Positions 47,869 to 60,979 of a DNA stretch of 64,000 nt are shown here, one piece after another. Numbering within the stretch: position 1 is the first letter of the stretch; every line of letters begins with the position of its first letter. A program made the translations under genes and the position numbers. Source of the stretch: Apostichopus japonicus (taxonomy: Eukaryota; Echinodermata; Holothuroidea; Aspidochirotida; Stichopodidae); contig NC_092566.1 in NCBI RefSeq assembly GCF_037975245.1, positions 1,242,001-1,306,000 on the forward strand. The letters are read 5' to 3'. A model generated the notes under the pieces. That model did no database searches, was not told where the DNA came from, and was given only the letters and a program-made list of their open reading frames with translations.

Positions 47869-48412
47869 ACGACATACATAACTATCTTATCTATTCAAAT
47901 CTAACTTCAAATGGTGGCAAAAAGCCTGTTTTTCTCGAAGATATTTTCCGTCGGGATCCAAATAAACCACCCCCATAATATGAATATTTAAAAGCTACGA
48001 ACGTCAATGACCAATACGTAATACAATATGCTTGATTTGTGTAGATTGTCTACGGCAGTTGTACCAGGCAGCTGTTAGAGTACCAGCTCGCTGGTTGTAC
48101 CAAGTTACCAACTCTACGTTTTGAATCTATTTTTAGCAATGGCTCATAACTAAACCTGCATCTCTGATTGGTTGAATTCAAACTAGTGGGTTGGGGGAAC
48201 TGTATGCGATTAATATAAAATGTGGAATTTGCCGGTGGACACTTTTCTCATTATCTGCAAATGCCCTGAATTACTCACCAATTAACGTTTTTAGCAGGGA
48301 AAACACTTGGCTAATATCTTAGTTTGCTGTTTTGTGATTGATATGTAACAAACTCGATGGACTTGTCAAAATAGTGGAAAACGGCGACAAAACGCAAAAT
48401 GCTGCTTTAAAG
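47869..48412. mobile_element. Diverged MITE-like element, copy 1
   Basis: Shares long blocks with 55691-56148: CTTATCTATTCAAATCT, TTTTCTCGAAGATATTTTCC, ATAATATGAATATTTAAAAG and, at the right end, CGCAAAATGCTGCTTTAA. The right TTAA terminus (48407-48410) is present. The left terminus has decayed or been lost. It is longer than copy 2 near its right end. Confidence 0.6.
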
Positions 48413-48619
48413 CCAACAAATGTCTACATTGACTTTGGCAACCCTTTGATAGGAATTGGAAATGAATTGCAATTTAACAACTTTACTAGCTAACTGTTGA
48501 CATCAGTTGATACCCGCCAAAAACAATAGGGATCTTTGTACTCTTAGTCAAGCCACACTTGCAAAGAATGACATTTGGCAACAATCCGCTTCTTGAAATA
48601 CTGTGCTTACCAGCTTGTG

Positions 48620-48690
48620 TGACACACACATATAGGTATACAAGCACAAATCGATACACATACATACACACACTCACACACACACATGTT
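48620..48690. repeat. (CA)n-rich microsatellite
   Basis: ACACACA/ATACA repeats. They cause the Thr/His/Val/Cys-rich frames seen on both strands. Confidence 0.85.
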
Positions 48691-49689
48691 TGTATTACAT
48701 TCAGACCGAGGACCCCATTGTATTTTCCATTGTTCAAATCCACGTACCCTAACCTTAACAATACCCCATACAATAGAATTCTTCCGAGGACGTGGTGATT
48801 CTTTAGAAATCACAACCGAGGACCTGGAATTCTTTTGTTCAAGTCCTTGGTCAGATAGCAAAACAAACGCATGCATACATACACACATAAATACATACAC
48901 AAGTTAATTTGATTGCACAGGTTCCTTGGCTTATTACAGCAAGAAACCAAAAGAAGGTTCAACATGATCAATTTCCTTTCTTGGCAAACTATAACTTCTT
49001 TGAGTTCTGTAACTCTGTGTAAATGCTGATCATGTTGCAATTTATTTCATATTTCATTAGAGACCCACTACACGCCGCAATCATGAGTTGTAAATTGACA
49101 CCGTACTAATAATAATTTACTTAGTAGTATTGCAGAACCTTATATTATGTTGAGGGTAGGATTATATGACTTCAGACTGATTTCAATATTCACTTGAATT
49201 CATCAAAAATGTGGCAGTCTTCAGGATTATGACGTAAAAAGCCTCCCTAAGGTTAAACTTTACTTCAAGTCTTTCACGTACATTATAATCTAACCTCATT
49301 GTTAAAGCAATTACTTTTCTTTGAATTTTCACAAATTTCTAACAAATGTACCAAGTATTGCTCAAAATTATAAGTTTCCAAGAGATCAGTTTATAACCTC
49401 CTCCAGCTTTTTATCACCCAAAGATCATAAATTAACAAGAAAGTAATGATTTTAATAACTTCTACAGGCTGGATTTGGCCCATAAGGTGCCACTAGAGAA
49501 CCTCTGAATTGTCATCAGAGGATTGTCCTAACAAAGGTATATAATCCCAGATTGTAGTCATATGCAGCTTGGTTATCATATATCAACAAACTTGGAATGT
49601 TTTCAGTGCCCATAATCTGAATCTCTATCCCTTGGTAGTTAACTATCGTTACATCCTGTGCAGCCACTGGTCCAATAGCATCAAGACAT

Positions 49690-49830
49690 GTTTGAGTACC
49701 ATTCGCCTTGGTGTAGGCTTGGTATAGAGTAAAAATATAAGTACCATTCTCCTTGGTATGAGTACAAATATAAGTACCATTCTCCTTGGTTCTGAGTACA
49801 GATATAAGCACCACTCTTCTTGGGATGAGA
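49690..49830. repeat. 36-bp minisatellite, about four copies
   Basis: The unit contains AAATATAAGTACCATTCTCC then TTGGT-TGAGTAC. The minus-strand frame TKENGTYI is a repeat artefact. Confidence 0.85.
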
Positions 49831-50169
49831 CAGATAGATTGTCATTACCGCATTCCTTTAAAAGAACATTAATGTCGTTACTCTCTACAGGTAGGGACTC
49901 ATTACCAATCTAACATGTGTGTAAAATAATGTTTTTATTGCATGATCTTACATGTGTCTGAACTTCCACACCTTGGTTTTCGTAATTCATTGCAGGTCAT
50001 ACATATGTGACCCCTGGATACTATGTGTATTCTTTTTATGTTTCTGTCTATGCGAGTTAACCAGAATCTCCAAATTTGCAGCTCCGAACATAAATGTCAT
50101 TCTTTGTGCCTCTTATTTGACATGTAAGCAGTCACAAACACATCTGTTTACATATATACAGGTGTCCCT

Positions 50170-52726
50170 TTAATTCCCAGCTGTGCAATATAAAGATTGA
50201 GAATACGCAGACACTAAACCATGTATCACAGATACAGACATTGCAACCAATACAGTAGTCTTGAAAAATCCAAACTTTTGGCAGAAGCTTATGTTTGGAT
50301 TATCGGTAGGATGTATGTTGTTTTATAATGTCGTGGAATTTGTTTGTGAATGTAAGTCACTGTCAACTTTCCTAAACAGACGAACTTTGGGAGGAAGGAA
50401 GGGACATTATGAAGGGATAAGGGAAAAGCTAGGTCACTTGAGGTATAGAATTTACAGACCGGGGTAGGAAATAGCCACTTCATCGGATTTATGGTTGGTG
50501 CAGCACAGGATACAAGAGAGATTAAGAGACACTTAACGAAGATCTGTTAATACGAGCTGAGAAGTAAATTAAAGGCAACATAGAGGAAGTCACATGACAT
50601 GGATGAAGTGATAGGTTACTACACAGCAGCCAAATAAATAAATACAAGACAGTGAGTATAAACTCAACGGTATTCGATACGAACGAACAACGCAGGAAGT
50701 ATTGACAGGTGCATGCAAAATTGAGTCAGAAGAAAAGACAAAACAGGTGTGACATAGAATTAACAGCTCATTAATTGGTAAACAGATATACCTATCGTAT
50801 AAACCTAGGTATAAACGATATACCTATGTCATTCCAATGTCATTTGAATGTATCTCCCGTCAAGCAACATATGGGAACGCAACATACCTCGTTGGCTTAT
50901 TATTGCAGTTAATATTCACATCGGTTGCACAGTGCCTCAAGAAAGGCAAAACACACATTGCTATACCTAGGCTTTAAGATACTTTCATAGCAGATTTATT
51001 TAAGCATATAGCCTAAATTCTGCATACATTTATGGCCTTACAATGCAGGACAAGGAATACCAAATGTTATGAATATTTATGAGTGACGACCTTACCTGTC
51101 TTCTCCCAACATTAGCACTACCATGTGTATATATATGTGAAATAGCAACAATTTAAGCACATTACCGTACACCTTTAGTGATCAGTTATTTCCAGTCAAT
51201 GCCCTCCTCATGGTACCATCCAATCTATCTAGATGTAATTAACTAAGCCTGGACTTTTGCTATCCATAGGAATCTTTGTTCCTGGTTTCCTGGTTTGTAT
51301 CATCTGGACAATTATTGCTGTCCAGAGTAAATCAAACACACAGTTCAGATACAGAACAATTCAGCAGTTACTACTCTGAATGCAAAACTCGTTAATCTGA
51401 GTCTCAATGCATCTGGCATTTATCAAATTCAAACAGGCTAAGCGCCTGTATATGGACCAAATATATTAGCATGCTAAATGGTGCTAAACTTGATCAAAAG
51501 TTACCTTAATACGGTAAATTATAAGACCCTTCAAATTATTGCAAAGTGTTCATAATAGTAGACACCTCCATGCCTCAGTAATAAGGAAACAATTTTTGTT
51601 GACTGTATCAAAAAACTTGAAAGCCTTTGGAGGAACTAAGTAAATACATTGCTTTAAAGAAAATGTACCAAAAAGTAGCTGAAGTTTATAACAAATTCCT
51701 TAGTTTGAAATGTTAGACCATTGAATTATTTCTTTTTATTACTCACATATTGAATGTTCTGTTGTGCCGTATGTTTATGCTATAAACCTACGATTTCATT
51801 TCGTTCGAATGCATTCTGCATATTGTGTGATGTTGCCATGGAAACACAAACATGCCCTAAGATCTGTTACAATGAGCTATGGAACACCCAGTTGTGATTT
51901 TGTGAAGGTTTTGCTTTATGAGTGAAACCATCATCAATCCAAATTTCCATCTTAAAATGCTGAATTTATGTTCGATTTTGTGTCAATGTGTTTTTTCAAA
52001 CGATCTTGTTTTAGATTTCATATAAATTTGAGAACAATTCAATTTTTTGATAAATTTTTCATGATCAAAGTATAAAATATAGATTAATGTCACAAGTGAC
52101 AATGAAATGCTGTCACTAGTCACATGGAATTGAATGACACCGTCGTCCTTGTTTACGGAAAGATGGTTACTTAATTGTAGACCTCCACAAAAGTTTATTT
52201 CAAACTGTACCAGTAATCCCAGTATCCAGGCTTTAATTCCATCAAAACGGTGACTAATACCGGCTAGTGATACATCCAGATGTGACCAATAGCAGTCCTC
52301 CTTCCATTGATGTTTATCATTTCCACACAACAACCACACAGTACACAACAGACACACAGTACAGTACTTCACACCATCTGTGACTTCCACACAGTTCACA
52401 AAAGTGCAATGACAGATGACAGAATTCCAAAATGGAGGTTTGATAACCACTCAATCATATCACCATGGAGATGATGTAACTTATCAGTTTAATTCAAATT
52501 TATTGGATCTTAATAATAAAATCAGAAATATTAGATTAGTAACCCAAATAGCGACCATGAAATGAAACTTTCCAGTTGATCGAGGAAATAAAACGAACAG
52601 AAATTGAGGGCGATGTGGAAGTTGTATATTACTGGCCATCAGTCATGCAAAAAAAAAGAAATTCTTGGCACTAAATATTGCTATGAAACATTTTCAATGC
52701 CTTGTTTGAAAGTTCTAACCTTCCAA
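50170..52726. other. Non-coding stretch without recognised features
   Basis: AT-rich with only short frames. The longest, 155 codons on the minus strand at 51983-52450, begins with GTG rather than ATG and shows no domain, so it is not called as a gene. Confidence 0.4.
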
Positions 52727-52912
52727 ATACAGTTTTTGCAGTCATTTTGTCTGTGGTATTTTCCTATTTTCAGCACTGTGCTGATATTTTGCCTCCAAGG
52801 TGGACTATGCAGAAAATAAATCCTATTTTAAGGCACCTTAGAAGCAAAATATCAGCACAGTGCTGAAAATCGAATAATAACACAGACCAAAAAATGACTG
52901 CAAAACTTGTAT
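52727..52912. repeat. Large imperfect inverted repeat, arms about 76-79 bp
   Basis: Arm 52727-52802 and arm 52834-52912 are reverse complements with a few mismatches and small indels around a 31-nt spacer. Each arm contains the self-palindromic TCAGCACTGTGCTGA. A further inverted pair (CCTTCACTGGACAT near 52928, ATGTCCAGTGAAGG near 53089) encloses the next 170 bp. This is foldback-like. Confidence 0.85.
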
Positions 52913-53935
52913 AAAACTGATCCCTACCCTTCACTGGACATCTACTGAGATTTTGAAACTTGGTGGGTCATCTGAAAATTCAAAATGATTTCAAATGCTC
53001 TTTAACTAATATATACTAACATATAAATGCAGACTTATAGCAGAGAAAATTATTTTGTAAGGAATTGCTGGTAAATGTCAAAAAAAATGTCCAGTGAAGG
53101 TTAGACGCCAAACTGTTAGAAATCAGTCTCATTTTTTCATTTCAAAAAACAAAATTCGTGAGGTACAGCTATATGGTACTCAATATTGGTAAAATTCATT
53201 CAAAATATTCTACATTTAAGAAAATGGCAAGACCTCATTTGAAAATTAAATTATGGATCAAAACTTGCACTTTGCTTTCCAAGTTATTAAAACTTTTGCT
53301 ACCAAATCATAGCAAAACCAGCGTCATTTACTGAATCTGCTAGATTTTGATAGAAGTATTGATCATATGGCAGTATCTAATTATTATAAATAGCAGAGGT
53401 TCTACTCCACTTTCTGGTCACAAAGATTACTTAGATAAATTTGTCAGGTTTAATTCAACAAGTTGCTTTAATCTTCTTATGGATCCTGAACCACCTTTCT
53501 TATAGCTCCTGGCTGACACGATTCACCAAGCAAAGGAAACCAAGAGAAGAAAATAGAGATAAAGACAACTTTCCTTGAGATTTGGGCATTTTACATCAAT
53601 GCTTACTTACCTACAGGAAATTAGCAGGTTGTTACCATGGACACCAAACGTTTTTTTTGCACTCCAGTGATTATTATATATATATGATACCCTAGGAATA
53701 AGCTAACTAATACAGATACTAAATAAGAGTTTGTAAATAAGCAAAAACATTAAAGATTTAAAGTGAGGGTACTGTAGCAGAAAAGCAGTTGTTTCAGAGA
53801 GTGGTCTGTGGTTTTAAAGTAAAACTAAGGAAAGCCGATAGTTTTCATAAAGATGTGAGTGAGAAAAACACATTGACAATGTACTAATAAGGATAGAGGC
53901 AGATGAGATACAAAAGAACTGATTATTTCTTCCTT

Positions 53936-53938
<3 letters not shown>

Positions 53939-53993
<55 letters not shown>
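53939..53993. repeat. (TA)n microsatellite, left of tRNA-like sequence
   Basis: About 27 TA units. Confidence 0.95.
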
Positions 53994-53995
<2 letters not shown>

Positions 53996-54042
53996 GAAAA
54001 TCGTAATGAGTTGGAAAATCAAGAACAGTGAAAAAACTTTCA

Positions 54043-54114
54043 GCCTCCACCGGGATTCGAACCACAGGCCTTCCGCCCTGTACGCGGACACCCTAACCAC
54101 TAGGCTATGGACGC
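54043..54114 (-). tRNA. tRNA-derived sequence (SINE head or tRNA pseudogene)
   Basis: The minus strand gives a 72-nt cloverleaf-like sequence. The acceptor stem GCGTCCA/TGGAGGC pairs at 6 of 7. A-box-like TAGCCTAGTGG and a perfect B-box-like GGTTCGAATCC are present. The anticodon stem TCCGC/GCGGA is perfect around loop GTACAGG, giving an atypical ACA anticodon. The T stem is damaged (about two mismatches). Good internal promoter boxes with a poor T arm and an odd anticodon point to a SINE head or pseudogene rather than a working tRNA. TA microsatellites lie on both sides. Confidence 0.6.
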
Positions 54115-54116
54115 TG

Positions 54117-54150
54117 ATTATATATGATATATATATATATATATATATAA
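54117..54150. repeat. (TA)n microsatellite, right of tRNA-like sequence
   Basis: TATATATATA run, partly interrupted by GATATA. Confidence 0.9.
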
Positions 54151-55626
54151 AGTATAAAGTAAGGAAAAAATATCATTTATTTTTTTAGGAATATTATGTA
54201 TCTGGCAACAGTACAGTGAGAGCTAAAGTGATGGCACAAGAAGATAGATAATTTCTAGACAGGATATCAAATGCTTCGAAAACATCTGGGATGGAATGCT
54301 TTTGTTGTCCTTTACATCAACCATGACTCAGTGATGAAAGAAGAAAATATACATTTTGGAAAATCCCAGTAAATGTTATCTACTTGGTTGGTTGCCAAAT
54401 AAGTTGGGAAGACGGATGTATTTGATCGAAATTCAAACTTTAAAGGAACTGAATGGATCATGTGGGTAGTGAAGAAAAACAGAAAGTTTCAAAATGATGG
54501 TATCATTAAATCCCATGAAAAGATTGCATTGCTCAGTAAAAGTATTTAAGACCACAGAGTGATGATACAAAAGGCCCTCACAATAGTCATGAACACAGGT
54601 CTCACAAATTATACTCAAAACGATGCCAAAATAATGATTTGCGTGGTTTGAACGTTTTTATGCAATTGTGTCATAACTTGAGTCATTAAACTTCAAATGT
54701 AAATTAAACTTGTTTTAACTTCATCCACTTTTTTCTCTGTATAAATAATACACAGACCTAAGAAAATGACTCTAATCTGATCAATAAAATCACTGGAAAT
54801 ACTTGACTTGAGATGTCGACTGTAAACTGAAGTAACACGTTCCTGTTCTAGCTATATAGTCCCTTTAAGGCCTCTCCCTTTCAAACCCCCCCCACCCTCT
54901 CCTTCCCCGTTCCTCTCCCCACATCCCAGGGCATTTGTTTCTAAGGAGTCTAACACATTCGTTAACAATATCTGTAGTTCAACAATGCAGAGAGTAATAG
55001 AGGAGAGTCTTTGGCAATCTATTACACTTTTTTTTTTTTAAAGTTTTTAAAGTTTTATTTGAGAACAATACATACACACAACATTTAAAAGTTAATTACA
55101 GGGCTATTTTAGTCCATTGTTTTATATTTCCACCTGTGGATATGGTAATTTACGACACCTTGAAAAGGAATAACTATGGCAACATTACCCGCAATTCAGT
55201 AAGGGACTTAATAATACTTAGTGTAAAGACATAGTACCTGTGCATTCAACCTACAGTACATGATTATTCAAATTTGCTCAAATTTAAATTGCTCAAAGAC
55301 GTATCTTACTCTTTAAATTACCATTAAATTGGGAACAGACACAACTAGTGTATCCATTATTCCTACTCATTTGCAATTCCTGGCTGCCAAAAAGGGTTTC
55401 AGTTACAAATGTCTGCAGTTTGTTTGTAATAGGTCAACATCAGATATAGGTGAGTTGAAGACCTTAAAATTTTTAATTTCCTTCTGTACAGACAGAGTTA
55501 AAGAAGATGGGAAATAAATCCTCATCATTAACGTAGATATGAAGAGATTTTTGTGGTAAATAACATCGCCCCAAACAGCTAATTTTGCTCTGGACTACCC
55601 ATTGAATGCTCTCCCATACACAATAC

Positions 55627-56148
55627 TTAAAGCAGCATTTGGCGTCCTTTTCTATGGTTTTTCTCAACCTCATTGATTCTATGATGCCATAACGATATAC
55701 ATAACTAGCTTATCTATTCAAATCTTACTTCAAATGGTGGCATAAAAGTAAAAAAATTTACAACTTTTAACTATATTTTTCTCGAAGATATTTTCCGTTG
55801 GGATCCAAATAAACCTCGCCCATAATATGAATATTTAAAAGCTACGAACGTCATTGGCCAATACGTAATACAACACCACGCTTGATTTGTGTACAGTTTA
55901 TATGGCAATTGTACCAGGGAGTTCCATAACAACTCCCTGGTTGTACCAACGCAAAGTCTTGAATCTATTTTTAGCAACGGCTCATAACTAAACCTGAATC
56001 TCTGATTGGTTGGAATTCAAACTACTGTAGTGGGTTTGGGGGAACTGTATGCGATTAATATTGATTAATACTATTGATATATGTAAAAAAATTCTTGGAC
56101 TTATCAAGAAAGTGGAAAACGGCGAACAAACGCAAAATGCTGCTTTAA
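55627..56148. mobile_element. TTAA-flanked MITE-like element, copy 2 with both ends
   Basis: TTAA + AGCAGCATTT at the left and AAATGCTGCT + TTAA at the right form 10-bp perfect terminal inverted repeats with further similarity inwards (GGCGTCC.. / GCGTTTG..). The body is shared with 47869-48412. A central hairpin CCAGGGAGTT/AACTCCCTGG lies near 55915. No coding capacity beyond a short artefactual frame. Confidence 0.7.
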
Positions 56149-57648
56149 GATTCAAGCACTTCAAGGTGTATTCTCATACAATTTCTTTCTCACAACATCT
56201 TTCTGAGTTTATACACACAAAATTTAAATTTCCTTATTATTGGAAACGTTATCAACCATCTCTTCCAATAAATGATTAATTTTGTTAAATTTTGTGTCCT
56301 GCAAATTTAATGTTCTTTCCATTCTTCTCTTGCAAACAGTTCAAGTTAATTCCTGACTTGGTATTGCCTGATTGCTGTTTTTTTATTAGACTAAAGTAAC
56401 CGATAATTATCTTCAGTTTCATTTCCTGTTCTCATACCTTTCCATGAACCTTCGGGAATCATTAAATGTGCAAGGGCAAAATTCAAGGCAAAAAGTTGCT
56501 TCAAGTCTAAAAATAGTGGTTTCACTTATCTTTAATTTTTTTTTGTTGTTGACATTGTTCTTAATTTAATTGTTTTGTTTAAATCAGGGTTGGATATTTC
56601 CCGGGAATTATTAATATATCCCGGCCGGGGGCGGGAAATATTGGTTGAATACAAAATCATGTGAAAAACAACTATAGTTTTAATTGAGTGCTAATTATAC
56701 TGATTTGCAAGAAATAGTGTCTGTTATCCAGTAAGACTCAATTATAGTATAACTTACTGATTAGGTTCTACATCTAATTATTCATCTAATTAAAGAAGTT
56801 CCTTTAAACAGCCAGCTCTGCACCCATTGAACGAGTATTCTCCAGTTTCGTGATGATACAAACTTAACTACGGAAAAGACTTGGTCTGCAAAAAGGTGCA
56901 AAAAGCTGGTGATGTGCTTAAGATTTTTGAGAGGAGTAGTGGACATTGACTGACCAGTGATGACCTTTGACACTAGAACTATTTTGAGTACTGCAGCATA
57001 TTTCTCCAGACTATTTAAATTCAGATTCTCATCCAGGTTGCATTTTAATTCTACAACATTAACTACAGTAAATTGTTTCATACAAAAACAAAGTTGTAGG
57101 AATAGTTGAAAAGTTGTCAAATTTTAATCAAAACATGTCATGCTCAGTAATGTCTTTACAGGATTGTACAAAGGAGTGGACCTTCAAGTTTTAATTACCT
57201 GCTCTTTTTTTGTCATTTTCTGGGTGCTCTGGATTTAAGTTGCTTTCAAAAAACCTTTGCATGAATAAAGAAGTTGAATTTTTTTTTTAAATATTCATTT
57301 GTTTAGTATTTCCTAATATTTCCCAATATTTCCCAGTAGATCCCACCTGTGGATAATATTCCCCCGTACAGGAAATACCGGGCGGTATTTCCCGGCCAAA
57401 CCAGGTTTAAATGAGGGTTTCTTACAAAAGTTCTTGGCAAATATAATGAAGTTGTCAAGACAATCCCATACTGGCAGTTTTAATGTCAGTGACACACTTT
57501 TCTGTGTTAATCATGAAATTACGCCAAACAACAATTCCCAGAAGAAACTGATTTCAAATTCTAGTGACACAAACAATATCATTCATTAAACCGAACATGT
57601 TGTAGCCCCCCCCCCCCACAGACAAGAATTTAATATAATTTCTCCCAG

Positions 57649-57679
57649 ACTGCGCAACTCGTTCTCACAGCTTCGTGAG
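57649..57679 (+). CDS. Candidate 31-bp microexon
   Basis: AATTTCTCCCAG precedes it and a consensus donor, GTGAG|GTGAGTAA, follows. One frame gives one base plus ten codons (LRNSFSQLRE). It is too short for its open frame to count as evidence; the splice sites are the only support. Confidence 0.2.
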
Positions 57680-57879
57680 GTGAGTAAACAAACAACTCTG
57701 GTTGGTTGCTGGAATTGGCCTTGTCTCAATTTAGAAACAGGATCTCAAACCTATCAGCAAAAAGCTATACTATTTATAAAACCTGATTTTGCTAAGACAG
57801 AGAAGAGTACAGTTCATTAAAGTTTTTGACACAAATAGCAATAACAAAACATTTCTGAGAAAGTTCAAAACCTTTCCCA

Positions 57880-58015
57880 TTCTATCGTCCCCATTCCCAC
57901 CAACCCAAATCTGCTGCATCATTTTCTTTCTCTGTCACTACCTCTCTCCTTTCCTCTCCTCCCATCACACCTCTCCTTCCTCATCCCATCCACCCAGTAT
58001 CCATGCACCCCAATT
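57880..58015. repeat. Polypyrimidine tract
   Basis: C/T-rich sequence (CTCTCCTTTCCTCTCCTCCC and similar). No gene. Confidence 0.6.
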
Positions 58016-58203
58016 CTTCAAACAAATTGTCCCCAAGGCATAATCTGACTCTTCACCCCTATATACATACCCTATTGTCTTGTTATTAGACTAATTAAAA
58101 TGAAGTCATTGTCCTACTTTATATTTTCAAGGCACAAGAAACTTTAGTTTTGTTTTTTGCTTTCTCGTCAACAAATATTCCAAGATGCAACTGTCCATAC
58201 AAG

Positions 58204-58594
58204 CAGATCCTGTTGGTTAATACTGAATATGGATTTTTAGATCCCTGTTACTTTAATTCTGAATATGTATTCTTCTGATCCCTGTTACTATCATTCTATG
58301 TATTTTTCTGATGTCTGTTACTTTAATCCTGAATATGTTTGTTTCTGATCCCTGATCAATTCTAAATATGCATTTTTCTGATCCCTGATCAATTCTGAAT
58401 ATGTATCTTTCTGATCTCTGTTACTTTAATTCTGAATATGTTTGTTTCTGAGATCAAATCTGAATATGTATTTTTCTGATTCGTTTATTTAATTCTGAAT
58501 ATGTATCTTTCTGATCTGTTACTTTAATTCTGAATATGTATGTTTCTGATCCCTGCCTTATTATGAATATGTATGTCTAATTCCTGTTACTGTA
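58204..58594 (+). repeat. Minisatellite of about 36 bp, roughly ten units
   Basis: The unit is approximately TTCTGAATATGTATTTTTCT + GATCCCTGTTACTTTAA, with frequent internal deletions that shorten some units to about 24-28 bp. Confidence 0.88.
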
Positions 58595-60013
58595 AGGTAT
58601 GGGCCTCCTGCATTCTCTTTTCTTTCTTTTTAGTATCTCACGAAAACGAGGGGGAGAAGTATCTGATTTCTCATCAACTTCTTCATTTGACATCGTTGCC
58701 ACCAGGCAACATGATAAATTGCTTCAATTTTCCTATCTGTGGCCCAATTTACAGGCCTCACCCCCTAAAGTTCAAAACTTTTTGGTGAATTCACTCTGTT
58801 TAATCTCCATTTACACACCTCTTGTAGCCATCCATGAGGAGGTCATGATAAAAAAAATTGATGATACAATCAAAGATCTGGACCTCCTAAAACCATGCAA
58901 CCTTTTGATCTTTGGAGATGAGATTTTAAAGACAACTGGTTCCCACAATCCACTAAATCACAGCTTGACAGATGAGTGAAAGAAATTAATGAACTTTGAC
59001 CTAACTAGGGATCTCCCAAGAGGGACATCTGTTTAGATAAATATCAATTTTTTTTCTCATATAAGCTTTATACTTTTTGCAGTTTCAGTTTGGTGTTGAA
59101 ATCTACAGGCGTCCTGACAGAGTTCTCACACCCACACTTTACATTTTTATTTCCTTTTCACTTTAACCTTAAAGGAACTGTTACCAAATTGATTCTTGCA
59201 ATCGGTTTCATCCAACACAACCTCAAAAAGTGATACCAACATATATATATTTATGCAACTGGGAACAGAAACCGGACTCACCGATTGTCCAGGTATAAGC
59301 GAGCAGATAAATCACTGTCTTTTGAAACCAAGGAAATCGGTTTCCTAGTATGTTTCTTGGGAAAAGTTTTGGTCAATACAGACACCCCCCCCCTTTAAAG
59401 GAGTGACAGAGGCCAAGCATTTTTCCCTCTCTCTATGGGGCAATTCAGCCTATTTCATCCAAACTTTGGAAAATAACTCCACTGGAGCAATTTAAATGTC
59501 ATTTAATCTGGATTGTGTCATAATTCAATCAAAAACTACAGAGATGGCCAACACCATAGCTTAAAAAAGATAAGTATTATAACTTGATATTACAATATAT
59601 GGGGGGGGGGGCCCTTGTCCGCACTTAACTTGCTTAAAGTTCATGTACAGTAAGTAATAATCTGAATATTAACCTGCCTACCTGCATAGTTCCACATTAT
59701 TTTGGCAATGACTCTAATTAAGACATAATTTTCAATACTTTGACCAAAAAAAGTCATTTTGATAACTCTGCATCAGCTTCAAAATTTTTCTCAGTAAACA
59801 GACATTTTTTTTTCTCCAGAAGTGTAGAAGGGAAATGTTTCTTTAGGTTTCCAGAAAGGGAAAACTGAACAGTCACTCTTACCGACTTTGCAATTGTGAG
59901 GGGGACAGCGCATTGCAAAGTCGGCAATAACTATATAACTCGGATCTCAAAACAGTTAGATTCGTCCACACGTCAGCATACAGAAACCAAAGTGAATTTA
60001 ATCAGGCCGAGGT

Positions 60014-60735
60014 GAGGGGGACATAACACAGTAAGGGGACGTAACACTGTAAGGGGACGTAACACAGTAAGGGGAAGTAACAGAGTAAAGGGACGTAACA
60101 CAGTAAGACGACATAACACAGTAAGGGGACGTAACACAGTAAGGGGACGTAACACAGTAAGGGGACGTAACACAGTAAGGGGACGTAACACTGTAAGGGG
60201 ACGTAACACAGTAAGACGACATAACACAATAAGGGGACGTAACACAGTAAGGGGACGTGACACAGTAAGGGTAAGTAACACAGTAAAGGGACGTAACACA
60301 GTAAAGGGACTTAACATAGTAAGACGACATAACACAGTAAGGGGACGTAACACAGTAAGGGGAAGTAACACAGCAAAGGGACGTAACACAGCAAGGGGAC
60401 GTAACACAGTAAGGGGAAGTAACACAGAAAGGGGACGTAACACAGTAAGGGGACATAACACAGTAAAGGGAAGTAACACAGTAAAGGGACGTAATACAGT
60501 AAGGGGACGTAACACAGTAAGGGGAAGTAACACAGTAAGGGGACGTAACACAGTAAGGGGACATAACACAGTAAGGGGACATAACACAGTAAGGGGAAGT
60601 AACACAGTAAAGGGAAGTAACACAGTAAAGGGAAGTAACACAGTAAAGCGACGTAACACAGTAAGACAACATAACACAGTAAGGGGACATAACACAGTAA
60701 GGGGACGTAACACAGTAAGGGGACATAACACTGTA
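60014..60735 (+). repeat. 18-bp minisatellite, about 40 copies
   Basis: The unit GGGGACGTAACACAGTAA repeats for about 720 bp with scattered variants (GGGAAGT, AGACGACAT, AAAGGGACGT). Because 18 is divisible by 3 and the minus strand lacks stops in the unit, all minus frames stay open (up to 287 codons, Leu/Pro/Thr/Val or Cys/Tyr repeats). They are shadows of the array, not genes. Confidence 0.97.
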
Positions 60736-60979
60736 TAAAGGGGATGGACAAACCCGGAAATAAAAAGGCAACAAACACTCAAATCTGATGCCAATTTATA
60801 AACAACATGGGACTTAAAATTTGAACAGCTAAACAAAAGATGTCTTTTTACTACTGTACACTAAATTTGGTTCCATTTGCAACTGTTCCTATTTATTAGT
60901 ATAAGTTCAAGTTAGAGTATCCTGGTTCCAATAAATGTGCACAAACCATTTCAGATAATCAAGTAAATCAATTGTTGTT

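Noticed and set aside
51983-52450. 155-codon minus-strand frame
   Set aside because: It starts with GTG, has no recognisable domain and contains short internal TGTGTACTGT-type repeats. No splice or poly(A) context supports it.
58599-58979. 126-codon plus-strand frame, first suspected as a retrotransposon endonuclease fragment (..LLIFGDE..)
   Set aside because: The match to a LINE GDFN-type motif is only a few residues and the flanks show no other endonuclease features.
59253-59344. Possible exon on either strand around ACTCAC/CCAG|GTATAAG
   Set aside because: Both strands show an open frame and a splice-like signal here, so neither can be preferred.
59973-60836. Open frames of 287, 258, 155 and 75 codons on the minus strand
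   Set aside because: All are translations of the 18-bp minisatellite, whose period is a multiple of three.
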